Counted from the stretch's first letter, positions 1 through 7,956 are shown. The stretch: DNA of 31,526 nucleotides from an uncultured Vampirovibrio sp. (GCA_910583725.1 CAJTXZ010000001.1:145599-177124), one strand, 5' to 3'. Notes: a model not told the origin generated them from the sequence alone. Program-made: numbers and translations.

Positions 1-6
1 GTGGTG

Positions 7-12
7 TATAAT
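7..12 (+). promoter_or_regulatory. candidate -10 box for the antisense RNA
   Basis: A perfect TATAAT, preceded by TG one position before its usual extended -10 spacing. A start about seven bases downstream would launch an RNA antisense to the small hydrophobic peptide gene. The -35 would fall outside the window, so only half of the promoter is visible. Confidence 0.4.
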
Positions 13-18
13 ATAGAA

Positions 19-54
19 AGGGCGAGCAGCTGGTAACTGCTCTTTAAAAGCCCT
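19..54 (-). terminator. hairpin at the 3' end of the small peptide gene
   Basis: On the minus strand the stop codon of the 23-residue gene lies in the left arm of a two-part stem (AGGGC/GCCCT with inner GAGCAG/CTGCTC) followed by TTTCTATATT. It could end or stabilise the peptide mRNA. The T run is weak. Confidence 0.4.
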
Positions 55-124
55 AGATGAGTTTAAGTGCTAGTATTATCAGTAAAATGATTACTAGCGC
101 TTTTTCAGTAATACTGAAAACCAT
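53..124 (-). CDS. 23-aa hydrophobic peptide, candidate type I toxin
   Basis: Seen: ATG at 124-122, 23 codons, TAG at 55-53. A near-perfect ribosome site (AAAGGAGGT at 132-140) lies at good spacing, far stronger than most sites in this window. The peptide starts with a short polar segment (MVFSITEK), continues with a run of Leu/Ile/Val/Ala long enough to enter a membrane, and ends KLI. An 8-pair hairpin (102-109 with 113-120) covers codons 2-8 and could limit translation. Known: small membrane toxins (TxpA, BsrG, holin-like toxins) have this size and character. The antisense unit on the opposite strand supports the reading. It could instead be a harmless small membrane peptide. No family is recognised by sequence. 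Confidence 0.5.
   Translation of the reverse strand: MVFSITEKALVIILLIILALKLI
65..105 (+). terminator. rho-independent terminator of the antisense RNA
   Basis: Stem AAGTGCTAGTA (65-75) pairs with TACTAGCGCTT (92-102) with one G-U pair; the second arm runs straight into TTTTT. It sits inside the minus-strand peptide gene, as expected for an antisense unit. Confidence 0.5.
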
Positions 125-324
125 CTTTTCACCTCCTTTCAAACAAACTATGCACCTTAATAAGATGTTGTTTTGTTTGGAAGATAAGGTTTTAGGGCTT
201 ACCCAAGGGTAATCTTAACATGGTTTTTATGAATATTGAAAAGAATTCATTAGTTTGGATGAGGTTGCAAGGTTATAGCTAAATGTATTCAGGGAATGGC
301 GTCAAAAGGTTATTATGAGTGAAT

Positions 325-353
325 TTGACATAAATACCTGTTATAAATACAAT
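325..353 (+). promoter_or_regulatory. strong sigma70-type promoter, antisense to the XRE gene
   Basis: TTGACA (325-330), 17 bases, TACAAT (348-353). It is the best-scoring promoter by eye in this end of the window, yet it points into the 3' end of the minus-strand regulator. Transcription would be antisense to that gene and could continue to the small gene at 675. Confidence 0.5.
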
Positions 354-568
354 CAGTCAAAATCCAACAGATCTTTAGGATGAACTTCAAGCTTATCAGC
401 AATAATTTTTAACTTTGTTAGAGTGATATCAGTTTTTCCTATTTCAACCATACTAATTGTTGAACGGGAAATTCCTTTTAAATTTGTAAAGTCATCTTGG
501 ACTATACCTTTGGCTTTTCTAAGTTTTTTTAAATGTTTTGCAAATTTTTGTAAATATCTCTTGTTCAT
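353..568 (-). CDS. small XRE-family HTH transcriptional regulator (71 aa)
   Basis: A single helix-turn-helix domain of the Cro/C1 (XRE) type covers nearly the whole protein: a basic N-terminus, the helix pair around QDDFTNLKGISRSTISMVE (about residues 24-42), and the typical tail KLKIIADKLEVHPKDLLDFD. It probably binds DNA as a dimer and controls itself or a neighbour. Partner is unknown: candidates are the divergent gene at 675 and the small peptide at 53-124. No Shine-Dalgarno is seen; GATAAT at 580-575 on the minus strand puts the likely start of transcription at the ATG. Such stand-alone short XRE proteins are common in mobile or toxin-antitoxin loci. Confidence 0.85.
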   Translation of the reverse strand: MNKRYLQKFAKHLKKLRKAKGIVQDDFTNLKGISRSTISMVEIGKTDITLTKLKIIADKLEVHPKDLLDFD

Positions 569-574
569 TTTTAA

Positions 575-602
575 ATTATCAACTATACTGGCAATATTAC
601 AA
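575..602 (-). promoter_or_regulatory. candidate promoter of the XRE gene, giving a leaderless mRNA
   Basis: On the minus strand TTGTAA (602-597), 16 bases, GATAAT (580-575). Transcription would start at about 568, the A of the ATG. Confidence 0.35.
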
Positions 603-674
603 CCAATAACATTGGCATCAAATGTCTATAAATCAATATTAATAGTAAATATCAGCTTAATAATGAGGTAATTA

Positions 675-854
675 ATGAACGATAGACAAAAGTTAAATTA
701 TATTAAGAAGCATTTAACGGGACTAAAATATTTGAATTCATTATTAAAGGACGCTATATCATACCATGAAGAGGTAGGCAGCGGCGACTATCAATTCATT
801 TATCTCAATAAAATTATTGAAAATAAGTTTGAAAAAATCTTAAAAATATTGTAA
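675..854 (+). CDS. 59-aa hypothetical protein
   Basis: ATG at 675 with GAGGT eight bases upstream; 59 codons and TAA. The protein (starts MNDRQKLNYIKK, ends FEKILKIL) is Lys/Leu/Ile-rich with two probable helices separated by a GSGDYQ turn, and has no signal peptide or membrane segment. It is divergent from the XRE regulator with about 100 bases between them, so the regulator may control it. No family recognised. Its good ribosome site and its clean fit between neighbours support it as a real gene, but it is short enough to be chance. Confidence 0.5.
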   Translation: MNDRQKLNYIKKHLTGLKYLNSLLKDAISYHEEVGSGDYQFIYLNKIIENKFEKILKIL

Positions 855-989
855 ATTTTGTAACAGATTTTTAGATAAAAAACAGGCGTGAAAGTGCGCA
901 GCTGTTATGGTTTTAAGTGTATTTAGAATTGTTTTAAAAGAAAAAATGCAGGATTCATAATACTTTCAGCCGCGAAGATTCCCCGCAAT

Positions 990-1007
990 ACTCTTATTAG
1001 TAAGAGT
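990..1007. terminator. 7-bp hairpin downstream of nanK
   Basis: ACTCTTA (990-996) and TAAGAGT (1001-1007) around a TTAG loop. It lies 29 bases past the nanK stop on the minus strand. No T run follows on either strand, so termination is only a possibility. Confidence 0.25.
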
Positions 1008-1035
1008 TTACAGGAATATTTTTTGAAAATCTATT

Positions 1036-1914
1036 TTAATTTTTGTTTAATGCAAGCATTGCAGCTCCGATTAAACCGGCGAAATTGCCTGCTGATGCGT
1101 GTTTTACAAGCACTGGAGATGTGACAACCTCCTTGTTAACAAGTTTTTGGACATATTCAACTTCCACAAACTGCGCCATAGAGCCGGATAGCACGATAAT
1201 TTCAGTATCAAAAATATCATTAAGGCCGATAAGCCCGTCCGCCAAGTGTCTTTGCCATATGTCAAGCGCTAGGATACAGCCAGCATCAGCATTTTTAGCA
1301 TTTTCAATTATCTGATACGTTGTCAATTCTTTGTTTAGGATGTCCCGATAGGTCAAAACCAGCCCTCTGCCTGATACATAACTTTCAAAACAATCGAAAG
1401 TACCGCAGGTACAAGGTCTTTGCCGTGAAAGAGACATCTTAAAATGCATTTCACCCGCTGCACCTGACTTTCCCTTTAATAATCTGTTGTCAATTATTAT
1501 GCCGCCACCCACGCCCGTTCCAAGGGTGAGTGTAATCGAGTGCCTTGCGCCCTTTGCCGCCCCTATCATATGTTCAGCCCATGCTGCACAATTGGCGTCA
1601 TTTTCAACAAAGACGGGCTTTTTTGGGCTTAATGACTGAAAATCAATATCAGAATATCCGCTTGGCAAATTTCCTGTTGAACTTAAAACTTTTGTATTCT
1701 CATTATTCACGGCACCTGCAGTCGATAAAGCCACTATTGACGCGTCTTTTGCGGTTTTAATAATACCTGAAAGCTTTTCTTTTATGCCGTCAATTGTTTT
1801 TGGAGTAGCGTATTTTTCAGGCTCAGAGAGCATTTTGCCGTTTTTATCAACGAGTGTTGCGTAAATTTTTGTGCCGCCAATATCAATTCCAAGTGCTATA
1901 TTTCCAGTATTCAT
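1036..1914 (-). CDS. nanK: ROK-family sugar kinase, probably N-acetylmannosamine kinase
   Basis: Phosphorylates a free hexose with ATP in the cytoplasm; with NanE next door the likely substrate is N-acetylmannosamine, giving ManNAc-6-P. Seen over 292 residues: the ATP phosphate loop DIGGTK (11-16), the catalytic Asp106 in VENDAN, the glycine-rich LGTGVGGGI (131-139), and the ROK zinc site formed by His157 (GEMH) with Cys168, Cys170 and Cys175 (CTCGTFDCFE). Length is normal for the family. The start codon overlaps the last base of the nanE stop, so the two genes are translationally coupled. ROK specificity is hard to read from sequence: glucokinase is the alternative, and the kinase could also act on another amino sugar. 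Confidence 0.85.
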   Translation of the reverse strand: MNTGNIALGIDIGGTKIYATLVDKNGKMLSEPEKYATPKTIDGIKEKLSGIIKTAKDASIVALSTAGAVNNENTKVLSSTGNLPSGYSDIDFQSLSPKKPVFVENDANCAAWAEHMIGAAKGARHSITLTLGTGVGGGIIIDNRLLKGKSGAAGEMHFKMSLSRQRPCTCGTFDCFESYVSGRGLVLTYRDILNKELTTYQIIENAKNADAGCILALDIWQRHLADGLIGLNDIFDTEIIVLSGSMAQFVEVEYVQKLVNKEVVTSPVLVKHASAGNFAGLIGAAMLALNKN

Positions 1915-2645
1915 CAGTGTTTTAGGCCTTTCTTTATAAATCTTTTTACAATTTCATGCGGACGGGTAATTGCAGAACCTATGACAACCGCAAACGCGCC
2001 CAGCTCAAAGGCTTTAGCCACCTGTGATGGCTCCCACAGCCTGCCTTCAAGGATTACAGGCACATTGCATTCGTTGTCATTTACAATCACCTCTAACAGC
2101 CTAAAATCAGGCTCTTCGGGGTTTTTATCAAGCTGGGCGTTAATTTCTATACTTTCTTTTGTATAGCCGCTTAATGTGGTTGAAATTATGTCACAGCCTA
2201 TCTTAACGGCATTTCTTGCCTCATCAAACGTAGAAATATCCGCCATTGCAAGGCGATTTTTTTTGTGAATAAAATCCACAATATCAGACAATTTTTCACC
2301 TGACGGCCGTTTTCGCATTGTGCCATCAAATGCCACAATGTCAGCCCCTGCCTGGATTACAGCCCCTGCATCAGCCATCGTGGGCGTAATATAGACCAAT
2401 TCCTCAAAATTTTTCGGAATAATTTTAGGCTTTGTTATACCTATAATCGGGGTTTTTGGAAAAATTGCACGCGCATTTTCTATGTCTCTTTCGCCCGCAA
2501 GCCTTAAGCCAGAAGCACCTCCGGACATAACCGACTTAATCATTGCAATCATAACGTTTTCGTCATATAATGGCTCCAGATAGGAACTTTGGACTGAAAC
2601 AATTATCTGATTTTTTAATTTGTTTAAAATTTCTGTATTGCTCAT
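1914..2645 (-). CDS. nanE: N-acetylmannosamine-6-phosphate 2-epimerase
   Basis: Converts ManNAc-6-P to GlcNAc-6-P in sialic acid / ManNAc catabolism. A TIM-barrel of 243 residues: GLRLAGERDIENAR (46-59), the family Lys in GITKPK (Lys72), FDGTMRKRPSG (106-116), ADISTFDEARNA (135-146), the ILEGR motif (198-202, with Glu200 the likely second catalytic residue) and the phosphate-binding end AFAVVIGSAITRP. I chose the ATG at 2645 (MSNTE) over the one at 2675: it matches the usual family N-terminus and lies just after a TATAAT-like box. Neither start has a clear Shine-Dalgarno. No sialate lyase or transporter is in the window, so the upstream steps must be encoded elsewhere. Confidence 0.92.
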   Translation of the reverse strand: MSNTEILNKLKNQIIVSVQSSYLEPLYDENVMIAMIKSVMSGGASGLRLAGERDIENARAIFPKTPIIGITKPKIIPKNFEELVYITPTMADAGAVIQAGADIVAFDGTMRKRPSGEKLSDIVDFIHKKNRLAMADISTFDEARNAVKIGCDIISTTLSGYTKESIEINAQLDKNPEEPDFRLLEVIVNDNECNVPVILEGRLWEPSQVAKAFELGAFAVVIGSAITRPHEIVKRFIKKGLKH

Positions 2646-2654
2646 AACATGAAA

Positions 2655-2660
2655 ATTATA
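2655..2660 (-). promoter_or_regulatory. -10 box for nanE-nanK
   Basis: A perfect TATAAT on the minus strand ends ten bases before the MSNTE start, so the mRNA would have almost no leader. No good -35 is seen. Confidence 0.35.
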
Positions 2661-2667
2661 CACCAAA

Positions 2668-2698
2668 TTGACCATGATTTTTGTTTTTAGGTTATACT
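2668..2698 (+). promoter_or_regulatory. candidate promoter of the tig-clpP-clpX operon
   Basis: TTGACC (2668-2673) and TATACT (2693-2698) with a long 19-base spacer, 34 bases before the tig ATG. Plausible but spacing is suboptimal. It overlaps the divergent nanE start region. Confidence 0.35.
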
Positions 2699-2731
2699 AT
2701 TATACATAATTAGAAATAAAATAGGTGATTT

Positions 2732-4027
2732 ATGACAAGTAAACTTGAAATTTTAGAAGGCAACATCGCAAAAATTGATATGACAATTGATGCAAAAGAA
2801 GCTCAAAATGCTTATAACAGAGCTTTTAAGAGGATAAGCTCAAATGTTAATATAGCGGGTTTTAGAAAAGGCAAAGCTCCAAAAAATATTGTAGAAAAAT
2901 ATGTAGGAGTAGAAAGAATCAAGGCGGAAGCTATTGAAAGTCTCTTCCCAAAAGAGTTTTCAGCTGTTACAAGCGAGCACAAGCTTGACCTTGCAGTTCA
3001 GCCTTACATTGAATCTTATGAATATGAAGAAGGAAAAGACCTTACAATGGTTGTAAAGGCTGAATTAAAGCCTGAGGTGACTCTTTCAAATTATAAAGAA
3101 AATACTATAGAATTTGAAGAATTTAAGACAGAAGAAAATGCTCTTGAAAGCGAGCTTGATATAATCAGACAAAGGTTTTCAACCCTTCAAAACGTTGAAG
3201 AAGACCGTGAGACAAAGGCTGATGACACTGTTGTATTTGACTTTGACGGGTTTGTCGGAGATGAAGCGATTGAACATGGTTCAGGAAAGAACTATACGCT
3301 TGATTTAGCACATTCTAATTTCATTCCAGGCTTTGCAGAACAGCTTGTCGGTCACAAAAAAGGCGAAGAATTTACAATTGATGTAACTTTCCCTGAAAAC
3401 TACCACCAGGACAAGCTTAAGGGTGCAAAGGCACAGTTTAAAATAAAACTACACGAGATAAAGACAAGAATATTGCCGGAATTAGACGATGAATTGGCAA
3501 AAAAAGCAGGAAAATTTGACAGCCTTGAGGCGCTAAAAGCTGATATTAATAAATATATAGAGGAAACCGCAAAGAACGAAAACGAGAAAAGAAAGGCCGA
3601 GGCCGTATTTAACAAGGTTGTGGATGAAGCCAAAATTGACATTCAGGATACAATGATTGAAAGAGAAATTGACGCTATCAGAGAAGAAACTAGGCAAAAC
3701 GCCGAGCGCTACGGCCAAAATTTTGACGAGCTTGTTGAAAAAGAAGGAAAAGAAGAGGTTAATAAAAAATTCAGAGAAGAAGCCATTAAGCGCATTAAGA
3801 ATTCTCTTATAGTTGAAAAAATTGCAAAAACAGAGGATATTAAAATTGGGCAGAATGATATATTAGAGCAGGTAAACGAGCTTGCGCAGCTATATCATTC
3901 AACTGCAGCGCAGATTTTTGAAGAAATCAGGCAAAATCCTGCAGGCTTCTCTGTTATAACCCAGCAGATTGCAACAAAAAAAGTGAATGAAATTTTACTA
4001 AATAATAATGCTTTTAAGGCAAAATAA
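2732..4027 (+). CDS. tig: trigger factor, ribosome-associated chaperone and prolyl isomerase
   Basis: Binds the ribosome exit tunnel and holds nascent chains. 431 residues, the usual family length. Order of domains: N-terminal ribosome-binding domain with the signature GFRKGKAP (43-50), a central FKBP-type prolyl isomerase domain (about 155-245, starting ADDTVVFDFDGFVG and ending KIKLHEIKTR), and a helical C-terminal chaperone domain rich in Lys and Glu. The ribosome site AGGTGA lies just upstream of the ATG at 2732. It is followed by clpP and clpX, the widespread tig-clpP-clpX order that couples folding and proteolysis. Confidence 0.97.
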   Translation: MTSKLEILEGNIAKIDMTIDAKEAQNAYNRAFKRISSNVNIAGFRKGKAPKNIVEKYVGVERIKAEAIESLFPKEFSAVTSEHKLDLAVQPYIESYEYEEGKDLTMVVKAELKPEVTLSNYKENTIEFEEFKTEENALESELDIIRQRFSTLQNVEEDRETKADDTVVFDFDGFVGDEAIEHGSGKNYTLDLAHSNFIPGFAEQLVGHKKGEEFTIDVTFPENYHQDKLKGAKAQFKIKLHEIKTRILPELDDELAKKAGKFDSLEALKADINKYIEETAKNENEKRKAEAVFNKVVDEAKIDIQDTMIEREIDAIREETRQNAERYGQNFDELVEKEGKEEVNKKFREEAIKRIKNSLIVEKIAKTEDIKIGQNDILEQVNELAQLYHSTAAQIFEEIRQNPAGFSVITQQIATKKVNEILLNNNAFKAK

Positions 4028-4035
4028 ATTTTAAA

Positions 4036-4114
4036 ATCCTAAAAAACCCGCATAAAATAAGCCTTATAGCTTGTTGAAAGTGGAAAATACAGATAAAACA
4101 CGGGTTTATAGGAT
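4036..4114 (+). other. long inverted repeat between tig and clpP
   Basis: ATCCT..AAACCCG (4036-4050) pairs with CGGGTTT.TAGGAT (4101-4114) across a 50-base loop. No T run follows. It may be an mRNA stability or processing structure separating tig from clpP; not a standard terminator. Confidence 0.35.
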
Positions 4115-4172
4115 AAAAATCAGCTAAAATGCAATAAAAACACAAAAAAACAAGTGAAAGGACTAGAAATAT

Positions 4173-4763
4173 ATGAGTTTTGTACCGGTAGTAATTGAGC
4201 AATCATCAAGAGGCGAGAGGTCTTTTGACATATTTTCAAGACTTTTAAGAGAAAGAATCATTTTCCTTGGAACACCGATTGATGATATGGTTGCAAACCT
4301 TGTTGTAGCACAGCTTTTACTTTTGGATTCAGAAAATCCTGATAAAGATATTATGTTATATATAAACTCCCCGGGCGGCTCTGTTACTGCTGGTTTTGCC
4401 ATTTACGACACTATGCAGCACATAAGGGCCAATGTTTCAACAATTTGTCTGGGACAGGCTGCATCAATGGGTGCTTTCCTTCTTTCATCAGGCACAAAGG
4501 GCAAAAGATTAGCACTTCCGCATTCGCGCGTGCTGATTCACCAGCCTTTAGGAGGAGCGCAGGGCCAGGCAACCGATATAGAAATTCAGGCAGCTGAAAT
4601 TTTAAGGATTAAAAAGTCATTAAATGAAATTTTAGCGGCAAACACAGGACAAACACTTAAAAAAATCGAAAAGGATACAGACAGAGACTATATTATGACG
4701 CCTGAAGAAGCTCTTGAATATGGCATGATTGACAAAATAATTACTATGGAAGAAAATAAGTAG
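4173..4763 (+). CDS. clpP: ATP-dependent Clp protease proteolytic subunit
   Basis: Serine protease that forms the two-ring chamber fed by ClpX. 196 residues with the full catalytic triad: Ser98 in GQAASMGAF, His123 in HSRVLIHQP, Asp172 in DTDRDYIM. The oxyanion-loop motif NSPGGSVTAG (65-74) and the handle region GGAQGQATDIEIQA are intact. It starts at the ATG at 4173 with AAAGGA upstream. It lies between tig and clpX in the same direction, 27 bases before clpX, so the protease and its ATPase are made together. Confidence 0.97.
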   Translation: MSFVPVVIEQSSRGERSFDIFSRLLRERIIFLGTPIDDMVANLVVAQLLLLDSENPDKDIMLYINSPGGSVTAGFAIYDTMQHIRANVSTICLGQAASMGAFLLSSGTKGKRLALPHSRVLIHQPLGGAQGQATDIEIQAAEILRIKKSLNEILAANTGQTLKKIEKDTDRDYIMTPEEALEYGMIDKIITMEENK

Positions 4764-4790
4764 AAAGCCCCTTAATTTTAGGAGAAATGA

Positions 4791-6095
4791 ATGGCAAAAA
4801 ATGATGATCCGAATTTAAAATGTTCCTTTTGCGGAAAGACCCAGGACCAGGTGAAGAAGCTGATTGCAGGGCCTGATGTATGCATTTGCGATGAGTGCAT
4901 TGAGCTTTGCAATGAAATTCTTGATGAAGAATTATTCAACGTTAAGCAGGAAGAGAAAATTTCGGATCTTGACCAGCTGTTTGAAGGAATTCCAAAACCA
5001 GCAGAAATTAAGGCTTATCTGGATGAGCACATTGTAGGGCAGGCTGACGCTAAAAAAGTGCTTTCTGTAGCCGTATACAACCATTATAAAAGAATTGCCC
5101 ACAATATGGACGTGGACAATGAAAAGCCCGAGGTTGAAATTCAGAAGAGCAATATTTTGCTTGTAGGGCCTACTGGTTCCGGCAAAACCCTCTTAGCACA
5201 AACACTTGCAAAAATGCTAAACGTGCCTTTTGCTGTGGCTGATGCCACAACTCTTACTGAGGCAGGATATGTCGGTGATGATGTTGAAAACATATTGTTA
5301 AGGCTGTATCAGGCGGCAGATTACAACGCACAGAGGGCAGAGCGCGGCATTATTTATATAGATGAGATTGACAAGATTGCAAGAAAGTCTGAAAATCCTT
5401 CCATCACAAGAGATGTATCCGGTGAAGGCGTGCAGCAGGCACTGTTAAAGATGATTGAGGGCACCATTGCAAATGTTCCCCCGCAGGGCGGCAGAAAACA
5501 CCCTCATCAGGAGTTTATCCAGATTGATACATCAAATATTTTGTTTATTGTAGGCGGCGCTTTTGTCGGGCTTGATAAAATAGTTGAAAGAAGATGCGGA
5601 AACTCAAGCACTGTAGGCTTTGGTTCAAAACCGGTAAGCGCCAAGGAAAAAGAGATTCAGGCGCAGAAAATGCTAAAGAAATTGCAGCCGGATGATTTGT
5701 TAAAATTTGGCTTAATACCTGAATTTATCGGCAGAATTCCTGTGTATTCAGTATTAGATCCTCTTGATGAAGAGACTTTAAAGATGATCTTAACACAGCC
5801 AAAAAATGCCATTATGAAACAATATATTTGTCTTATGAAGATGGATGATGTTGATTTAACGTTTGACAATGAAGCAATAGATTTAATTGCAAAAGAGGCA
5901 ATCAAAAGAAAAACGGGTGCCAGGGCGCTGAGGTCTATTGTTGAAGAAATAATGACAGATATTATGTATGAGGTGCCATCTAATACTAATATTAAGTCAT
6001 ACACTATCACCGCAGAAATAGTTAGAAAAAAATTAAATGTTGCAGAACTTATAAAATTGCCCACCAAAAACAGCAGCATAGAAGAAATTGCATAA
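4791..6095 (+). CDS. clpX: ClpX ATPase, unfoldase of the ClpXP protease
   Basis: AAA+ unfoldase that selects tagged proteins and threads them into ClpP. 434 residues: N-terminal zinc-binding domain (Cys11, Cys14, Cys33, Cys36), Walker A GPTGSGKT (126-133), pore loop GYVG (159-162), Walker B IIYIDE (187-192), RKH loop (235-237), and sensor-2 GARALRSI near residue 385. The ClpP-docking tripeptide, IGF in E. coli, is VGF here (275-277), a conservative change. AGGAG precedes the ATG at 4791; a second ATG four bases upstream is out of frame. Confidence 0.97.
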   Translation: MAKNDDPNLKCSFCGKTQDQVKKLIAGPDVCICDECIELCNEILDEELFNVKQEEKISDLDQLFEGIPKPAEIKAYLDEHIVGQADAKKVLSVAVYNHYKRIAHNMDVDNEKPEVEIQKSNILLVGPTGSGKTLLAQTLAKMLNVPFAVADATTLTEAGYVGDDVENILLRLYQAADYNAQRAERGIIYIDEIDKIARKSENPSITRDVSGEGVQQALLKMIEGTIANVPPQGGRKHPHQEFIQIDTSNILFIVGGAFVGLDKIVERRCGNSSTVGFGSKPVSAKEKEIQAQKMLKKLQPDDLLKFGLIPEFIGRIPVYSVLDPLDEETLKMILTQPKNAIMKQYICLMKMDDVDLTFDNEAIDLIAKEAIKRKTGARALRSIVEEIMTDIMYEVPSNTNIKSYTITAEIVRKKLNVAELIKLPTKNSSIEEIA

Positions 6096-6116
6096 TAAAT
6101 TAAAAAGGAAAAAGAA

Positions 6117-7310
6117 ATGAACCGTATGAAAACGATGTTAACAAAGCTTTTGTGCTTAATAGCAATGTTTTTTGCTTTCACTGTAAGCCAAGCCATCTGC
6201 GCACCATCAGATGATTTTTCCGATACTCATCAGGGGTATTGGTCTTATGATGCCATTATGACGCTTAAAAAAGCCGGTATCCTTGCAGGATACCCGGATG
6301 GAACATTTAGACCGGATGAAAAGGTTACCAGGGCTGAATTTACAGCAATGATAACAAAGGCTTTAGGTCTTCGTGATGCAGAAGATTTTTCTATTACAAT
6401 TTATAATGATTTAAGCCCGAAACACTGGGCATACAGGGATATCCAGATTGCATCACACTATGATGTTATGCATGGTACGCCGCAGGGAAATTTCGTTGCA
6501 AACGGCCAGGTGAAAAGGGTTGAGGTTATTATGACCATAATGAGTGCCTTGAACCTTAAAGAAATGACACCGGAAGATGCCATGGAAATTTTGTCACCCG
6601 TTTATAGCGACCTTAACCAGCTTCCTATTTGGGCTTTAACCAGAACAGGAAAGGCTGAACAGCTTCATGCTATTGTTGTAAGACCCGGAGAAGAAGGCTT
6701 ATTGATGCCAAACCGCGCTGCAACAAGGGGTGAACTTGCAGTTTTCCTTACAAATATGTTAGAAAAGGTTAAAATTCACCCTAATAAAAAACTTCAAACT
6801 GTTTTACCTCAAAGAAAAATTGACGGATATGTTGTAGAAAATGCTTATCTTGATGGCAATATCGCTATTATTCCTGCCGGAACAGTGCTTCCTCTTGGTG
6901 TTATGAACTGTATATGGTCTAAGGAAGCAAAAGTAGGCGATGAATTTACAGCCAGAACTCTTGTAAATTTTGTAACAAAAGATAAAGTTTTGTTAATTCC
7001 TATAGGTAAAGAAATCAAAGGGACAATACAAAAGGCAAAAAAAGGCACAACTCTTGTTAAAAACGCACAGATGGTGTTTCAGACAGAAACCTTGCTTAAC
7101 AAAGAAGGAAGTGACACCGGTATAGAGTTTTTAACCGTTGCAAACGCTACACCGCAGGTTAAAGAATTCACGCACAACCCGATTCTTCAAAAAATAGGAT
7201 TCAACGTATTCAAGGGGCACAATTTCTATACCCACGAATCACAGCAATTAGACTTTGTTTTGCTTGAGCCTGTAAGGTTAAACATTAACAAAAACTGGCT
7301 TGCAGAATAA
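6117..7310 (+). CDS. exported S-layer-homology (SLH) domain protein
   Basis: 397 residues. The N-terminus (MNRMKTMLTK, a hydrophobic stretch to about residue 24, then SQAICA) is a signal peptide. Three SLH repeats follow: 35-84 (clear, with AGYPDGTFRPDEKVTRAEF), 97-146 (HWAYRDIQIASHYDVMHG), and a decayed third copy at 162-216 (RAATRGELAVF). SLH triplets bind secondary cell-wall polymer or peptidoglycan and tether envelope proteins. The C-terminal half (about 225-397) is beta-rich and unrecognised. The gene starts 21 bases after clpX with an AAGGA site, so it may be read from the Clp operon, and a strong terminator follows it. Confidence 0.88.
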   Translation: MNRMKTMLTKLLCLIAMFFAFTVSQAICAPSDDFSDTHQGYWSYDAIMTLKKAGILAGYPDGTFRPDEKVTRAEFTAMITKALGLRDAEDFSITIYNDLSPKHWAYRDIQIASHYDVMHGTPQGNFVANGQVKRVEVIMTIMSALNLKEMTPEDAMEILSPVYSDLNQLPIWALTRTGKAEQLHAIVVRPGEEGLLMPNRAATRGELAVFLTNMLEKVKIHPNKKLQTVLPQRKIDGYVVENAYLDGNIAIIPAGTVLPLGVMNCIWSKEAKVGDEFTARTLVNFVTKDKVLLIPIGKEIKGTIQKAKKGTTLVKNAQMVFQTETLLNKEGSDTGIEFLTVANATPQVKEFTHNPILQKIGFNVFKGHNFYTHESQQLDFVLLEPVRLNINKNWLAE

Positions 7311-7333
7311 AAGAAGTTTTATAGAAATACAAA

Positions 7334-7366
7334 AATACCGGCTAATCAATATAGTCGGTATTTTTT
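7334..7366 (+). terminator. rho-independent terminator after the SLH gene
   Basis: AATACCGGCT and AGTCGGTATT form a stem with one G-T pair around an eight-base loop, followed by TTTTTT. It closes the tig-clpP-clpX-SLH unit. Confidence 0.85.
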
Positions 7367-7438
7367 AATCTTTAATAACCACAGAATGCGCTTGCCGGTT
7401 AAAATATTTGCAGGAACTAAGCTATAAAGTCTACAGCC

Positions 7439-7837
7439 TTAGTCTTCACTGGCGGCGGTTAATTTTTTTATTTTTTCATCATCGATAGAATCGAGATGTT
7501 TTTTAAGCGCTTCGGTTGAGTCAAATCTTTGTGTTTTTATATCAAAAAGCCCGGTTTTGCTATCGCAAAAAGCAGATACCAATATTTTTGCCTTCAGGTC
7601 ATCTTCTATGGGCTTAATGGTTAAGGTCAAACGGCTGCCATCTTTAAAATCATATCCTGCATTCATAGGGGGAAAAAATCCTGTGAGCGGAATAACCTTT
7701 TGATACAATTCTTCTCTTATTTTATTTATACATTTTGTATATTCGTTATCCAATTTATTTGCTTCCTTAGAATGGTCTTTTGAACAAAATTGTACCATAT
7801 TTCGCATCATATTGGCGTGATATAAAATTGTATTCAT
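7439..7837 (-). CDS. 132-aa hypothetical protein
   Basis: Not recognised. The N-terminal half is probably helical (MNTILYHANMMRNM, then Lys/Glu-rich); the second half has alternating strands (SRLTLTIKPIED, KILVSAFCDS) and an acidic C-terminal helix ending AASED. No signal peptide or membrane segment. A weak AAGAGAGAAT site precedes the ATG. It lies downstream of, and on the same strand as, the large gene at 7957-10527 with a 119-base gap, so the pair may be an operon. If the large protein is a toxin, this is the natural immunity or antitoxin candidate; that is inference from position only. Confidence 0.7.
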   Translation of the reverse strand: MNTILYHANMMRNMVQFCSKDHSKEANKLDNEYTKCINKIREELYQKVIPLTGFFPPMNAGYDFKDGSRLTLTIKPIEDDLKAKILVSAFCDSKTGLFDIKTQRFDSTEALKKHLDSIDDEKIKKLTAASED

Positions 7838-7956
7838 AATATTCTCTCTTTTCTTTTGGTATTTAAAAACCTGAAAAAAGAAAAATTTGCGGGTGAATTT
7901 ATAAAATTTTTACATTTGTAAACATTTTATAGAGCATTTGAAAATTTGGATTAATT

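Larger units (their letters stand above)
19..106 (+). ncRNA. candidate antisense RNA antitoxin opposing the 23-aa hydrophobic peptide
   Basis: Seen: a TATAAT at 7-12, a first hairpin (AGGGC/GCCCT outer and GAGCAG/CTGCTC inner stems, 19-54), then an 11-pair stem (65-75 with 92-102, one G-U pair) followed directly by a T tract, the form of a rho-independent terminator. This defines a roughly 85-base RNA fully antisense to most of the peptide gene at 53-124. Known: type I toxin-antitoxin pairs such as txpA/ratA and bsrG/SR4 use a convergent antisense RNA over a small membrane toxin. Inference: this RNA is the antitoxin. No expression evidence is available. Confidence 0.42.

Noticed and set aside
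5657..6196. 179-codon minus-strand frame
   Set aside because: Antisense shadow of clpX and the SLH gene start.
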